DNA from: Oceanococcus sp041619555
Lineage (GTDB): Bacteria > Pseudomonadota > Gammaproteobacteria > Nevskiales > Oceanococcaceae
Reading direction: 5' to 3'
Length of the DNA: 64,000 bases
Assembly (NCBI GenBank): GCA_041619555.1
Contig: JBFKDQ010000014.1
Location: 5,225-69,224, forward strand
Part shown: positions 25,638-34,476 of the stretch, one piece after another
Layout: the number at the start of each line of letters is the position of its first letter
Position numbering within the stretch: position 1 is the stretch's first letter
Position numbers and translations under genes: made by a program
The notes under the pieces: model-generated
Database searches by the model: none
Told to the model about the DNA's origin: nothing
What the model saw: the letters and a program-made list of their open reading frames with translations, nothing else

Positions 25638-27233
25638 TTGACGATGGTGAATCAAAGATTGGCCGACTCTCAGGGGGCTGCAGGACTGTCCGCTCTGGCC
25701 GCCCGGGCCGAAGCTGAAATTCGCGACATCGTGGGGCAGGAACTGGCCCGGCTGTTCGCCGGGTTCATGGATCTGGCGCGGCAGAAAATCAAAACCAAGA
25801 AGCTCGCCAATGGGGCGGAGCTGGAGCGCACCCTGGCCCAGCGCCGGCAGGAGTGGCTGGCCCGCTACGTGGAGGCGGTGCAAGGCCTGTTGCCATTGCA
25901 GGCGGGCGCGGATGAGCGTGTTGATGATCTTGCCGACCTGCGAGCCAGTGCCGGTCTGGTGGCGATGGCGAAAGCCCTGCTGCTGGCGGAAACCCAGTAT
26001 TTCAAGCTGGTCGCCGAGATCAATGCTCGTCTGAATCGGATTGCATTGCTGGTGGAACTGCCGCTGGACTTGCGGATTCTTGCGCCCAGTGGTCTGTATC
26101 GCACCATGCTTGGCCAGGTCGAGGATTTGCGCTGGCCCAATGCTGGACAGGAAGTGTTGTTATCCAGTTTCGAGCAGGCGGTCATTGCCCAGCTTGAGCC
26201 CATGTATCGCCGCCTGATTGCCAGTCTCAAGGGCATCGGCCAGGAGGCTGCAGAAAAAGTGGTCGAAGCGCCGATTCCCCGGACGCGGGCGCCGGTGGCG
26301 CGGCGCGACAGCAAGACCTGGATGCAGCCGCCAAAGGACCAGCTGAAAGTCGATGATGAGACCACCGACATGCTGACGCGCCTGGCCCTGCAGGGCGACG
26401 GCGATGGCGACGGCTACACCGATGGCCTGCTCGCCACTGATCTGCTGGCCCTGATGGACAAGCGGCCGCTGCCCGGCATCGCCAAGGAGCAGGGCTGGGT
26501 GCCTTTGCAGAGAACCAGTCTGGCCGGCCATTTCCTCAATGAAGTGAAGGCCGACCCGGTCGTGAATCGGGCCGATGACGCGCGGCATGAGGATCTGCGC
26601 ATGCCGCTGGTGAAATCGGCCATTGCAGATGCATCCATATTCACCGATTCATCGCATCCGCTGGCCAGCCTGATCGACGAGCACATGACCAAGGCCGCCA
26701 AGCACCGTCTGCAGAATGCGGAGGAGTCCAGTCAGATGATGGATTCTCTCAATGAGAGCCTGAGCCTGTTCGATCTGGCGCCGGACTTCGTGCGGGAATC
26801 CATGGCGTCGGCCCGGCCGTTGCAGGATGAGCAGATTCAGCGCTTCTATGAGTTGCAACGGGAGCAGGCCGAGCAACGGCGTGCTTTCGTGGTCGATGAA
26901 GCGCGCCGCATCGTGGCCGAGGAAATCGAGCGCAGCAGCTTCGCACGGCCCCTGCCGCCCAGCGCCAAGCGTTTTCTGGATCGGGTCTGGGCGGCTTTGC
27001 TGACCCAGCGCCTGCTGAGGTTCGGCGCCAGCGATGCGCGCTGGTCGCAGGCGATCGACAAGATGGATCGTCTCATCGATCTGCTCGAAGCGCGGCGGCC
27101 CAAGCAGCCGCCGGGGCCGGAGTGGCTGGAGCTGATCAAGTCCATGTGGGCGGATCTGGCGGCTGCCGGTCTGCCTGTCGATCAGAAAATGCCGGTGCTC
27201 AAGATGCTGGAGGCGGCGCGCACCTACAACTGA
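25638..27233 (+). CDS. DUF1631 family protein
   Basis: A 531-residue, mostly helical cytosolic protein of the DUF1631 family, unknown function. Recognisable parts are the N-terminal helix pairs (QELARLFAGFMDLARQKIK), the acidic GDGDGDGYTDG linker near residue 265 and the C-terminal SFARPLPPSAKRFLDRVWAALLTQRLL. The TTG at 25638 is used because GGAGGG ends seven bases upstream; the ATG at 25644 is an alternative. My impression is that many relatives exceed 700 residues, so this one may be a short form. Confidence 0.78.
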   Translation: MTMVNQRLADSQGAAGLSALAARAEAEIRDIVGQELARLFAGFMDLARQKIKTKKLANGAELERTLAQRRQEWLARYVEAVQGLLPLQAGADERVDDLADLRASAGLVAMAKALLLAETQYFKLVAEINARLNRIALLVELPLDLRILAPSGLYRTMLGQVEDLRWPNAGQEVLLSSFEQAVIAQLEPMYRRLIASLKGIGQEAAEKVVEAPIPRTRAPVARRDSKTWMQPPKDQLKVDDETTDMLTRLALQGDGDGDGYTDGLLATDLLALMDKRPLPGIAKEQGWVPLQRTSLAGHFLNEVKADPVVNRADDARHEDLRMPLVKSAIADASIFTDSSHPLASLIDEHMTKAAKHRLQNAEESSQMMDSLNESLSLFDLAPDFVRESMASARPLQDEQIQRFYELQREQAEQRRAFVVDEARRIVAEEIERSSFARPLPPSAKRFLDRVWAALLTQRLLRFGASDARWSQAIDKMDRLIDLLEARRPKQPPGPEWLELIKSMWADLAAAGLPVDQKMPVLKMLEAARTYN

Positions 27234-27261
27234 TCGTGGCATGTGTACTGGCCGGCTGCGG

Positions 27262-28869
27262 TTACATCCTGAAGACCCCGTAGCCGGGCGGTTTGATCGG
27301 CGTGTTCAGTGCCGCGGAAATGGCCATGCCCAGCGCGTTGCGGGTGTCGACCGGATCGAGAATGCCGTCATCCCAGATTTCGGATGTGGACCAATAGGCG
27401 CTGGACTTGCGCTTGAATTCGGCCAGCACCGGCTGGCGGATTTCCTCGATCTCGGCGGCGCTCAGGCTCAAACCCTGACGCGCCAGCTGGCGGACCTTGA
27501 CCTCGGCCAGGGTATTGGCCGCCTGTTCCGCGCCCATTACCGATATCTGGTGCTGTGGCCAGGTGAACAGGAAGCGCGAATCGAAGGCGCGACCGGACAT
27601 GCCGTAATTGCCGGCCCCAAATGAGCCGTGACACATGACCGTGAACTTGGGCACCTCGCAGCCGGTGACGGCCATGATCATCTTGGCGCCATCCTTGGTG
27701 ATGCCGGCGCGTTCGTAGTCGCGGCCCACCATGTAGCCGGTGATGTTTTGCAGGAAGACGATCGGCACCCGGTTCTGGTTGCACAGCTCGATGAAATGGG
27801 CGCCCTTGAGGGCCGAATCATTGAACAGCACGCCATTGTTGCCGATGATGCCGATCTTGTAGCCCCAGAGATGGGCGTAGCCGCAGATCAGCGTGGTGCC
27901 GTAATTGGGTTGATATTCATGAAAACGCGAGCCGTCCACCATGCGCGCGATCACCTCGCGAATATCGAATTGCTGCTTGATGTCCTGCGGCAGCACGCCA
28001 TACAGCTCGGTGGGGTCGTAGTAGGGGGCTTCCGGTGTCTGCCATTCGATCCGGGTTTTGTCCGGGGTCTTGAACTGGGCCACGATGTCGCGGGCGATGG
28101 CGATGGCCTCGTCCTCGTTGGAGGCCGGGTAGTCGGCGGTCCCTGAAACCGAGGTGTGCATGTCGCAACCACCCAGTTCGTCGACGCTGACTTCCTCGCC
28201 GGTTGCGGCCTTGACCAGCGGCGGGCCGGCAAGAAAGATGGCGCCGGTGCCGCGCACGATCACGCTGTAGTCGGACAGACCCGGCACATAGGCGCCGCCG
28301 GCGGTGCAATGGCCGAGGACCACGGAAATCTGCTGCACGCCCATTTTCGACAGGGTGCACTGATTGCGGAAGATGCGGCCGGCGTAGTATTTGTCGGCGA
28401 AAAGCTCGGCCTGTTCGGGCAGGAAGCCGCCGGCGGAATCGCAGAGGTGAACCACAGGCAGTCGGTTTTCGATCGCGATATCCAGGGCCCGGATGATCTT
28501 CTTGATCGTGATCGGGTACCAGGCGCCGCCCTTGACGCTGGCATCGCCAGCATTGATGACTACCTCGCGCCCGGACACGATGCCGATGCCGGTGACGCAG
28601 CCCGCGCCGGGCACCGTGCCTTCATACATCTCGTTGGCCGCCAGGCTGGAAAACTCGAGAAACGGGGTGCCCGGGTCCAGCAGGCGCTCCAGACGTTCAC
28701 GCACGGTCATCTTGTCCTGCTTGCGCAGGCGTTCGATGTCGCGTTGCGGGCGCTCGAAGCGGGCGGCGTGCTGGCGGGCTTTGAGGTCGGCGGCCAGCGC
28801 GCGATTGTGGGCGGCATTGGCGATGAAGGCGGCGGAGTGGGTATTGAGAGCGGATTGAATACGTTTCAT
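27262..28869 (-). CDS. acyl-CoA carboxylase beta subunit (methylcrotonyl/geranyl-CoA type)
   Basis: A 535-residue carboxyltransferase subunit that moves CO2 from biotin to a branched enoyl-CoA. Visible are HLCDSAGGFLPEQ, GHCTAGGAYVPGLSDY, the LAGPPLVKAATGEEV oxyanion region and NNGVLFNDSALKGAHF. QNITGYMVGRDYE, GSFGAGNYGMSGR and the C-terminal PPGYGVFRM complete the pattern. These fit the MccB/LiuB/AtuC group. The context (AtuA homologue, no HMG-CoA lyase) favours a geranyl-CoA-type or other terpenoid substrate over leucine, but sequence alone cannot separate the two. It is the last gene of the minus-strand operon. Confidence 0.9.
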   Translation of the reverse strand: MKRIQSALNTHSAAFIANAAHNRALAADLKARQHAARFERPQRDIERLRKQDKMTVRERLERLLDPGTPFLEFSSLAANEMYEGTVPGAGCVTGIGIVSGREVVINAGDASVKGGAWYPITIKKIIRALDIAIENRLPVVHLCDSAGGFLPEQAELFADKYYAGRIFRNQCTLSKMGVQQISVVLGHCTAGGAYVPGLSDYSVIVRGTGAIFLAGPPLVKAATGEEVSVDELGGCDMHTSVSGTADYPASNEDEAIAIARDIVAQFKTPDKTRIEWQTPEAPYYDPTELYGVLPQDIKQQFDIREVIARMVDGSRFHEYQPNYGTTLICGYAHLWGYKIGIIGNNGVLFNDSALKGAHFIELCNQNRVPIVFLQNITGYMVGRDYERAGITKDGAKMIMAVTGCEVPKFTVMCHGSFGAGNYGMSGRAFDSRFLFTWPQHQISVMGAEQAANTLAEVKVRQLARQGLSLSAAEIEEIRQPVLAEFKRKSSAYWSTSEIWDDGILDPVDTRNALGMAISAALNTPIKPPGYGVFRM

Positions 28870-28932
28870 GCGTCTACCGTGCTGGCGGTCGGCAAGCCAA
28901 AAAGAAAAGAGGAGACAGGAGACAGGCCTTGC

Positions 28933-29436
28933 CTATGCATCGGGCTGTGCCTCCAGCGTGACCAGGACGGCATCCTTATCGAAGGTCTGGCCGGCGCCGA
29001 CATGCAGCTCGGCGATCACGCCGTCGCGCGGAGCGACGATGGTGGTTTCCATTTTCATGCTTTCCATGATCAGCAGGGTCTGGCCTTTCTTTACCGGCTC
29101 GCCGGCGGCGACATTGAGCGAGATGAGGCTGCCGGGCATGCTTGCCTTGATCGCATCCGCAGCGCTGGCCTCATTGAGTTCGGCCAGGCGTTGCAAGGCA
29201 TGTTCGAACTGCAGGCAGTAGGTCTCGCCGCGCAGGTGGATGTGCACCGTATCGCCATCCACCGCCGCATGCAGATGCTCGACCTCCTGCTGCCAACGCA
29301 GAATGTAGCCGCCTTCCTCGGCGGCCTGCAGCTGGAAGGGGAACTGGCCATCGGCCAGGTGCAGGCGATAGCCCTCGGGGCTGCGCGAGAGGCCCAGATC
29401 GTATTCGGCCTCATCCAGTTTCATTCCGTGTTTCAT
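28933..29436 (-). CDS. biotin carboxyl carrier protein part of acyl-CoA carboxylase alpha subunit
   Basis: A 167-residue protein with a C-terminal biotinyl domain. Lys128 in the ESMKMET motif is the biotin attachment site, flanked by GEPVKKGQTLLIM and HVGAGQTFDKD. Residues 1-85 resemble the BT linker region of MCC/GCC alpha subunits. In most bacteria this sequence is the C-terminal end of one long alpha subunit. Here it is separate, starting 14 nt after the biotin carboxylase stop codon in another frame. Either a true split gene or a single-base frameshift explains this. An in-frame extension to 29496 overlaps the upstream gene. Confidence 0.87.
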   Translation of the reverse strand: MKHGMKLDEAEYDLGLSRSPEGYRLHLADGQFPFQLQAAEEGGYILRWQQEVEHLHAAVDGDTVHIHLRGETYCLQFEHALQRLAELNEASAADAIKASMPGSLISLNVAAGEPVKKGQTLLIMESMKMETTIVAPRDGVIAELHVGAGQTFDKDAVLVTLEAQPDA

Positions 29437-29449
29437 GCTCGGTTCCGGT

Positions 29450-30943
29450 TCAGTTGCGCCAGCTGCCGATGGCGGCGTGCAGGTCGGGTATGGCATCGGC
29501 GGCGTCCCGCAAGGGTCGCGTCATCCAGCTGGCCGCGGCGAGCAGCTTGCGGGTGGTGATCGCATCGCATGCCGGTTCCTGCGCCAGTTCCGGGTGGGCG
29601 TCGAGAAAGCCGGTGTGCACATCGCCGCGGGCGAAGGCGGGGTCGTTCAGCACCCGGCGCAGGAAGCCGGTATTCGTTTTGCAGCCGAGCAGGACCAGTT
29701 GCTGCAAAGCGGCATCGGCACGCTGCATCGCCTGCCGGCGGTCATCGCCGGTGACGATGAGCTTGGCCAGCATCGGATCGAAGGCGGCCGTGACGCTCTG
29801 GCCTTTGGCAATGCCGCTGTCCATGCGGATGCCTTCGCCCCGCGGCGGCTGCCATTCCAGAACCGGGCCGGTGGTCGGGGTGAAGCCCGCCGCGGCGTCC
29901 TCGGCGTAGATGCGAAATTCGATCGCGTGGCCCTGGGTGCGGATGTCGTCCTGAGAAAACGGCAATGGCTCGCCGGCAGCGATGCGCAGTTGCTGCTGTG
30001 CCAGATCGATGCCGGTGATCTGCTCGGTCACCGGGTGTTCGACCTGTAGTCTGGTATTGGTTTCCAGGAAATAGAACTCGCCGCCTTCGCCGTAGATGAA
30101 TTCCACGGTGCCGGCATTGCGGTAGCCGGCCGAGCGGGCGATTCCGGCTGCGGTGGCGCAGATTTCCGCGCGCAGCGCCGGACTCAGCGCCGGCGACGGG
30201 GATTCCTCAATGATTTTCTGGAAGCGACGCTGTACCGAGCATTCGCGCTCGAACAGGTGGACGACGTTGCCATGGGCATCGCCCAGAATCTGGACCTCGA
30301 TATGCCGCGGGTTCTCGATGTAGCGTTCGACATACAGGCGGCCGTCGCCGAAGTAGCGTTGACCTTCACTGCGGGCGCGCAGGATCTCCTCCTCGAGCAG
30401 GGCGGGGTCGCGCACCACCCGCATGCCCTTGCCGCCGCCACCGGCGGCCGGTTTGATCAGCAGGGGCAGGGGCAGCTGACGTGCGCGTTCGATGAAGCTG
30501 GCCGGGTCATCATCCTCGATGGCGGATGGCGCGACCGGGAAACCCGCTTTTTCGACAAAGGCGCGCGCGCGCACCTTGTCTCCCATCAGCTCGATCTGTT
30601 CCGGTGTGGGGCCGACGAAGATCAGGCCGGCTTCGGCGACGGCGCGGGCGAAGCCCGCGTTTTCGGATAGAAAGCCATAGCCCGGATGGATCGCGCCAGC
30701 GCCCGCCGTACGTGCGGCGCGGATGATCTGGGCGCCATCGAGATAGGCCGCCACCGGTGTGTCGCCCTGGATTTCGATGGCCTCATCGGCCAGGGCGACG
30801 GCCGGCGCGCGCGCATCGGCGGCGTGATACACCACGGCGGAGCGCAGGCCCAGGGCCTTGATGCTGCGCAGGATGCGTACCGCGATCTCGCCGCGGTTGG
30901 CGACGAGCACGGATTGAAATGGCCAGTGAGTGGTGTCTGTCAT
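29450..30943 (-). CDS. biotin carboxylase part of acyl-CoA carboxylase alpha subunit
   Basis: A 497-residue ATP-dependent biotin carboxylase. It has the N-terminal SVLVANRGEIAVRILRS, the ATP-grasp glycine loop KPAAGGGGKGMR, ECSVQRRFQKIIEE, FLETNTRLQVEHPVTE and the C-domain MDSGIAKGQSVTAAFDPMLAKL. It matches the MccA/LiuD/AtuF family but ends at GSWRN, just where the linker and biotinyl domains should continue; those are in the next gene. The start overlaps the end of the TetR gene by four bases. The partner beta subunit is at 27262. Confidence 0.9.
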   Translation of the reverse strand: MTDTTHWPFQSVLVANRGEIAVRILRSIKALGLRSAVVYHAADARAPAVALADEAIEIQGDTPVAAYLDGAQIIRAARTAGAGAIHPGYGFLSENAGFARAVAEAGLIFVGPTPEQIELMGDKVRARAFVEKAGFPVAPSAIEDDDPASFIERARQLPLPLLIKPAAGGGGKGMRVVRDPALLEEEILRARSEGQRYFGDGRLYVERYIENPRHIEVQILGDAHGNVVHLFERECSVQRRFQKIIEESPSPALSPALRAEICATAAGIARSAGYRNAGTVEFIYGEGGEFYFLETNTRLQVEHPVTEQITGIDLAQQQLRIAAGEPLPFSQDDIRTQGHAIEFRIYAEDAAAGFTPTTGPVLEWQPPRGEGIRMDSGIAKGQSVTAAFDPMLAKLIVTGDDRRQAMQRADAALQQLVLLGCKTNTGFLRRVLNDPAFARGDVHTGFLDAHPELAQEPACDAITTRKLLAAASWMTRPLRDAADAIPDLHAAIGSWRN

Positions 30944-31626
30944 TGGGGTGTCCCGGACTGGATCAGTCCTTCCATGCGGTTGACGAGGGTTTCCAGACGC
31001 TGGGTCTGTTGATTCAGGTTGAGGGCCGGCGTCTGCGCGCCGATGCCGTCACAGAAAATGGTGCTGATCGCATCGGCTGCGGTGTCGATGTCCAGTTCGC
31101 CCTGGCCGCTGAGATAGCGCCAGCAGTAATGTTCGATGCCGCCGTAGATCAGGTCGCGCAGCAGGCTGAGGTCGATGCCGGGACGGAATTCGCCGCCGTC
31201 CACACCTTGCTCCAGCACCTCGATGAGAAAGCGGGTATAGCGCCGGTTGAGCAGGCGCAGGTGGGTATTGGCCTGGCCGATGTCGTCGCGGGCTTCACGA
31301 AACATCAGCCGGCACAGCTGGGGGGCTTCATGAATGGTGCGTAAATGGCGCCAGATCAGCAGGCGCAGACGCGCACGGGCTCCGTTGACGCCGGCGAGAT
31401 CCCGGGCGTAGTCGCCAAACATCTGCTGATACCAGTGTTGCAGGACCTGGATCAGAAGCTCGTGCTTGCTGTCGAAATAACGATATACGGTGCCTTCGAC
31501 CACGCCGACGCGGGCGGCAATCTCGGCCACGGCCGCCTGCTCGTAGCCTTTCTCGCAAAACACCTCGCGGGCGGCGGCAAGAATCGCAAGGCTGCGGGTT
31601 TCCCGGTCCTGACGCGCGCCACTCAT
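30940..31626 (-). CDS. TetR family regulator of the Atu-like cluster
   Basis: A 228-residue TetR-type repressor. The N-terminal helix-turn-helix reads AAREVFCEKGYEQAAVAEIAARVGVVEGTVYRYFDSKHEL. The helical ligand domain follows. It is embedded in the operon with four-base overlaps on both sides (AtuA homologue upstream, biotin carboxylase downstream), so it would be autoregulated. Likely binding sites are the two matching palindromes at 34281 and 34383 in the divergent control region. In Pseudomonas aeruginosa the TetR protein AtuR controls the atu genes; orthology is inferred. Confidence 0.88.
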   Translation of the reverse strand: MSGARQDRETRSLAILAAAREVFCEKGYEQAAVAEIAARVGVVEGTVYRYFDSKHELLIQVLQHWYQQMFGDYARDLAGVNGARARLRLLIWRHLRTIHEAPQLCRLMFREARDDIGQANTHLRLLNRRYTRFLIEVLEQGVDGGEFRPGIDLSLLRDLIYGGIEHYCWRYLSGQGELDIDTAADAISTIFCDGIGAQTPALNLNQQTQRLETLVNRMEGLIQSGTPQ

Positions 31627-33422
31627 GCGGGGAGCAGGCCCTCATGGCGCCATTTGGCGGGCACGGTGATTTCAAAGTCCAGCAGGATCTGCGCCAGCAT
31701 CTTGCCTTGCGGGTCATGTCGCAAGGAGGCAATGCCGCCGCCGCCCAGCACGTCGCGCAGCAGGAAGTTGAATCCATCAAGGCCTGGCCATTCGTAGCGT
31801 TCCACCGGGCCCTGACAGAAATGGGCAAAGTATTCGCGCACCGCCTCCGCGGTGAGCTGGCCGCGCAACACCGGCACGTATTCCGGGCGTCGCGCCAGCA
31901 CCCCGATGTTCGCCGCATTGCCCTTGTCGCCGCTGCGTGCCGTGGCGAGTTGGCGTAGCGGCAGCCTGATTGCTTCGTCGATTTCGGCGGCGGTCAGGCT
32001 TGGCCCGGATGTGCCTGTGGCGCCAGGCGGGCGGTCCTGGCAGGTCACGGGCGCGGGCGTGTAGGCCAGTTCCTGGGCGCCGACCTGAACCCGGATGCTG
32101 ACCCAGTCCTTGGGCACCAGGCAGGAAAACAGGCGGACCAACGGGGTGGGTGCGGGCCGGCCGCCGGCAAATCCGGTGATGCTCTGCGCCATTGCAGTTG
32201 CCGGCGGGATGCATTCGCGGCCCAGCAGTTCCAGGGCTTTGCGGTCCTGATGCTGGGCTGCCAGCTTGAGGATGACCTCACGGTTGTCGCGGCTGCGAGC
32301 CTGGGCGCCCCAGTTGCACTCGGTGCCCAGAACCTCGATGTCGGTGCGGTCGAAATCCGTCAGGCCACGTTCGCCAAACAGCCGGCGGCAGCGGCTGAAA
32401 ATGGCCTCGGCGACGCGCTGGGCGCGTGCGCCGGCCTGGTGGCCGCCAAGCATCATCATCGCGGTCAGGCGAAAACCGTCCTGGTAGGTCACCGAGGCCT
32501 TGTAGTGCGCTCCGGGGGCTTGGCCGCGGGCGCCGCTGACCCGCACCCGGTCCGCGGCCACGGCTTCGAGACGAATGTTGCGGAAGTCGCAGTTGACGTC
32601 GGGCAGCAGATAGTGGCCGGGATCGCCGATTTCATACACCACCTGTTCGGCGGTGGTTGCGGGGACGATGCGACCGCCGGTGCCTGCCGGTTTGTGCAGC
32701 TCGAAGCTGCCATCGGCGCGACAGTCCGCAATTGGAAAGCCCATGTTCGGCCAGTCGTCGGCGACCAATTCCCAGTCGGTGGTGATGCCGCCGGTGGCCT
32801 GGGCGCCGCATTCCAGCACGTGGCCGGTGAGGCTGCCCGCGGCAAGCAGGTCATAGTCCGTCGACGACCATTTGAATTCATGGATCAGCGGGGCCAGGGC
32901 CAGGGCGCTGTCCACGCAGCGGCCGGTGAGCACGATGTCGGCGCCAGCGTCCAGCGCGCTGGCGATGGGAAAGGCGCCGAGATAGGCATTGGCGCTCCAG
33001 GGTTTGGTCGGGAATGCGCTGCCATCGAACATTTCCTGCAGCTCGTGCATTTGGGCCTGCAAGGGCAGCAGATCATCGCCTTCGACGATGCCGACGCTGA
33101 GTTCGATGCCGGCCTCGGCCAGCTGTGTTTCGATCGCCTGCTTGCAGGCTTGCGGATTGACCCCGCCTGCGTTGGTGACCACCTTGATGCCGCGCTGTTT
33201 GAGCTGGGGGGCGAGGTGGGCAATGACCTGCGGGAAGTCGGTGGCATAGCCGAGCTCAGGGTTCTTGCCGCGGGCTTTGGCCAGCAGCGACATCGTGATC
33301 TCGGCGAGATAGTCGAGAATCAGGTAGTCAATTTCACCGGATCCTACGAGCTGGCGCGGGCCTTCGGCGGAGTCGCCCCAGAAGCCGGCGCCACAGCCGA
33401 TGCGGACAATTTCTTCACTCAT
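31623..33422 (-). CDS. atuA: AtuA family protein (acyclic terpene utilization, DUF1446)
   Basis: A 599-residue AtuA/DUF1446 protein. The N-terminal RIGCGAGFWGDS, the central LTGRCVDSALALAPLIHEF and VLECGAQATGG, and the C-terminal ferredoxin-fold-like domain (RQLATARSGDKGNAANIGVLAR) are diagnostic. AtuA is required for growth on citronellol and related acyclic terpenes in Pseudomonas aeruginosa, but its reaction is not settled. It lies between the enoyl-CoA hydratase gene (63 nt upstream) and the TetR gene (ATGA overlap). Confidence 0.9.
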   Translation of the reverse strand: MSEEIVRIGCGAGFWGDSAEGPRQLVGSGEIDYLILDYLAEITMSLLAKARGKNPELGYATDFPQVIAHLAPQLKQRGIKVVTNAGGVNPQACKQAIETQLAEAGIELSVGIVEGDDLLPLQAQMHELQEMFDGSAFPTKPWSANAYLGAFPIASALDAGADIVLTGRCVDSALALAPLIHEFKWSSTDYDLLAAGSLTGHVLECGAQATGGITTDWELVADDWPNMGFPIADCRADGSFELHKPAGTGGRIVPATTAEQVVYEIGDPGHYLLPDVNCDFRNIRLEAVAADRVRVSGARGQAPGAHYKASVTYQDGFRLTAMMMLGGHQAGARAQRVAEAIFSRCRRLFGERGLTDFDRTDIEVLGTECNWGAQARSRDNREVILKLAAQHQDRKALELLGRECIPPATAMAQSITGFAGGRPAPTPLVRLFSCLVPKDWVSIRVQVGAQELAYTPAPVTCQDRPPGATGTSGPSLTAAEIDEAIRLPLRQLATARSGDKGNAANIGVLARRPEYVPVLRGQLTAEAVREYFAHFCQGPVERYEWPGLDGFNFLLRDVLGGGGIASLRHDPQGKMLAQILLDFEITVPAKWRHEGLLPA

Positions 33423-33486
33423 GCGGATTTCCTTTGCGGTGGCGCGGCCGGGACGCTGCTCGAAGCTGTGCTCATCGCGATTCTGG

Positions 33487-34266
33487 TCAGTTGCCGGTCC
33501 AATTGGGGGCGCGTTTTTCCTGGAACGCGGCGAGGCCTTCGGCGGCGTCCTGGGTTGAGGACATCACCGGCACCATGGCCTGGGCATACTCCAGGGCAGA
33601 GCGTAGGTCCATGTCCTGGGTGGCCATGAAAGCCTGTTTGCCGAGGCGGATCGCGGTGGGAGAGCGCGGCACGATGCGCTGCAGCAGCCAGTCCAGCTTG
33701 GCGTCCAGTTCCGCGCGCGGGACCACGTAATTGAACAGGCCCCATTCCAGGCCCTCGGCGGCGGTGAACTGCTCGCCGGTGATGCACATCTCCTGCAGCT
33801 TGCGTGGCGGCAGCTGGCGGATCATGTAGGGCAGGATCATCATCGGCGTCAGGCCGATCTTCGATTCCGGGGTGCCAATGCGGATGTCATCGGCGGCAAT
33901 CGCCATGTCGCAGGCGCACAGCAGGCCAAAACCGCCGGCCATCACGTGGCCGTTGACCCGTGCAATCACCGGTAGGGGGCAGTCCTGCAATTGCTTGAAC
34001 AGGGCGACGATGTAATGGCGGGGACGGGAAAAGTCGACATCGAAGGCAAAGCCCTTGACCCCTTTGCTGAGGTCGGCGCCGGCACAAAAGGCCTTGTCGC
34101 CGGCCCCGGTGAGAACGATTGCGCGCGCTTCTTCGCGGACCGCCGCGCTGATGCCCTCGGCAATGCAGGCAATGACATCTGCGTTCATCGCGTTACGTCG
34201 AGCTTCGCGGTTGATGGTGATCCACTGAACCGCTCCGCGGCGTTCGATCAGCACTTCTTCGGACAT
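33487..34266 (-). CDS. enoyl-CoA hydratase/isomerase family (AtuE/LiuC-like)
   Basis: A 259-residue crotonase-fold enzyme. It shows NREARRNAMNADV, the CoA-binding FCAGADL oxyanion loop, HVMAGGFGLLCACDMAIAADD and PESKIGLTPMMILPYM. It would hydrate the product of the acyl-CoA carboxylase. The ATG at 34266 follows GGGAGAC and is preferred over an in-frame ATG 13 codons earlier, which lies between the promoter and this start and overlaps the palindrome at 34281. It is the first gene of the minus-strand operon. Confidence 0.87.
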   Translation of the reverse strand: MSEEVLIERRGAVQWITINREARRNAMNADVIACIAEGISAAVREEARAIVLTGAGDKAFCAGADLSKGVKGFAFDVDFSRPRHYIVALFKQLQDCPLPVIARVNGHVMAGGFGLLCACDMAIAADDIRIGTPESKIGLTPMMILPYMIRQLPPRKLQEMCITGEQFTAAEGLEWGLFNYVVPRAELDAKLDWLLQRIVPRSPTAIRLGKQAFMATQDMDLRSALEYAQAMVPVMSSTQDAAEGLAAFQEKRAPNWTGN

Positions 34267-34280
34267 GTTGTCTCCCATTA

Positions 34281-34295
34281 ATGAGGCTGGCTCAT
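34281..34295. promoter_or_regulatory. palindromic operator 1 of the divergent Atu-like control region
   Basis: ATGAG-GCTGG-CTCAT, an inverted repeat with five-base arms and a five-base centre. It lies about 15-30 nt downstream of the transcription start predicted from the minus-strand promoter at 34317-34344. That position suits repression. It matches operator 2 at 34383. The likely binder is the TetR protein at 30940, by inference. Confidence 0.65.
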
Positions 34296-34316
34296 TTTCT
34301 TTCATATTGCGGTCGA

Positions 34317-34344
34317 ATCCTATCTTTATCAGCGATCATGTCAA
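34317..34344 (-). promoter_or_regulatory. sigma-70 promoter for the hydratase-atuA-tetR-carboxylase operon
   Basis: On the minus strand a perfect -35 TTGACA (34344-34339) and a -10 TAGGAT (34322-34317) are separated by 16 bases. The predicted start of transcription is near 34310, about 45 nt before the hydratase ATG. Confidence 0.65.
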
Positions 34345-34382
34345 GCGTGCAAGTCAATGATTGGGTGGGTTATGCTATGCAA

Positions 34383-34397
34383 ATGAGTGTGGCTCAC
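34383..34397. promoter_or_regulatory. palindromic operator 2 of the divergent Atu-like control region
   Basis: ATGAG-TGTGG-CTCAC, identical to operator 1 in both arms except the last base and sharing the GG of the centre. It lies just downstream of a TATGCT box (34371-34376), a possible -10 element for the plus-strand genes, and 80 nt before the SDR start. Two copies, one facing each operon, suggest joint control by one regulator. Confidence 0.6.
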
Positions 34398-34476
34398 ATG
34401 GCATGCGATCGCTTTGCCTGCATGCGCTGCTACATTGATCCGGCGCCGATCGGGTGCGCGAGGAACGGGACAGGCA

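Noticed and set aside
32250..33629. 459-codon plus-strand frame opposite atuA
   Set aside because: Antisense shadow; the minus strand carries complete AtuA motifs from end to end.
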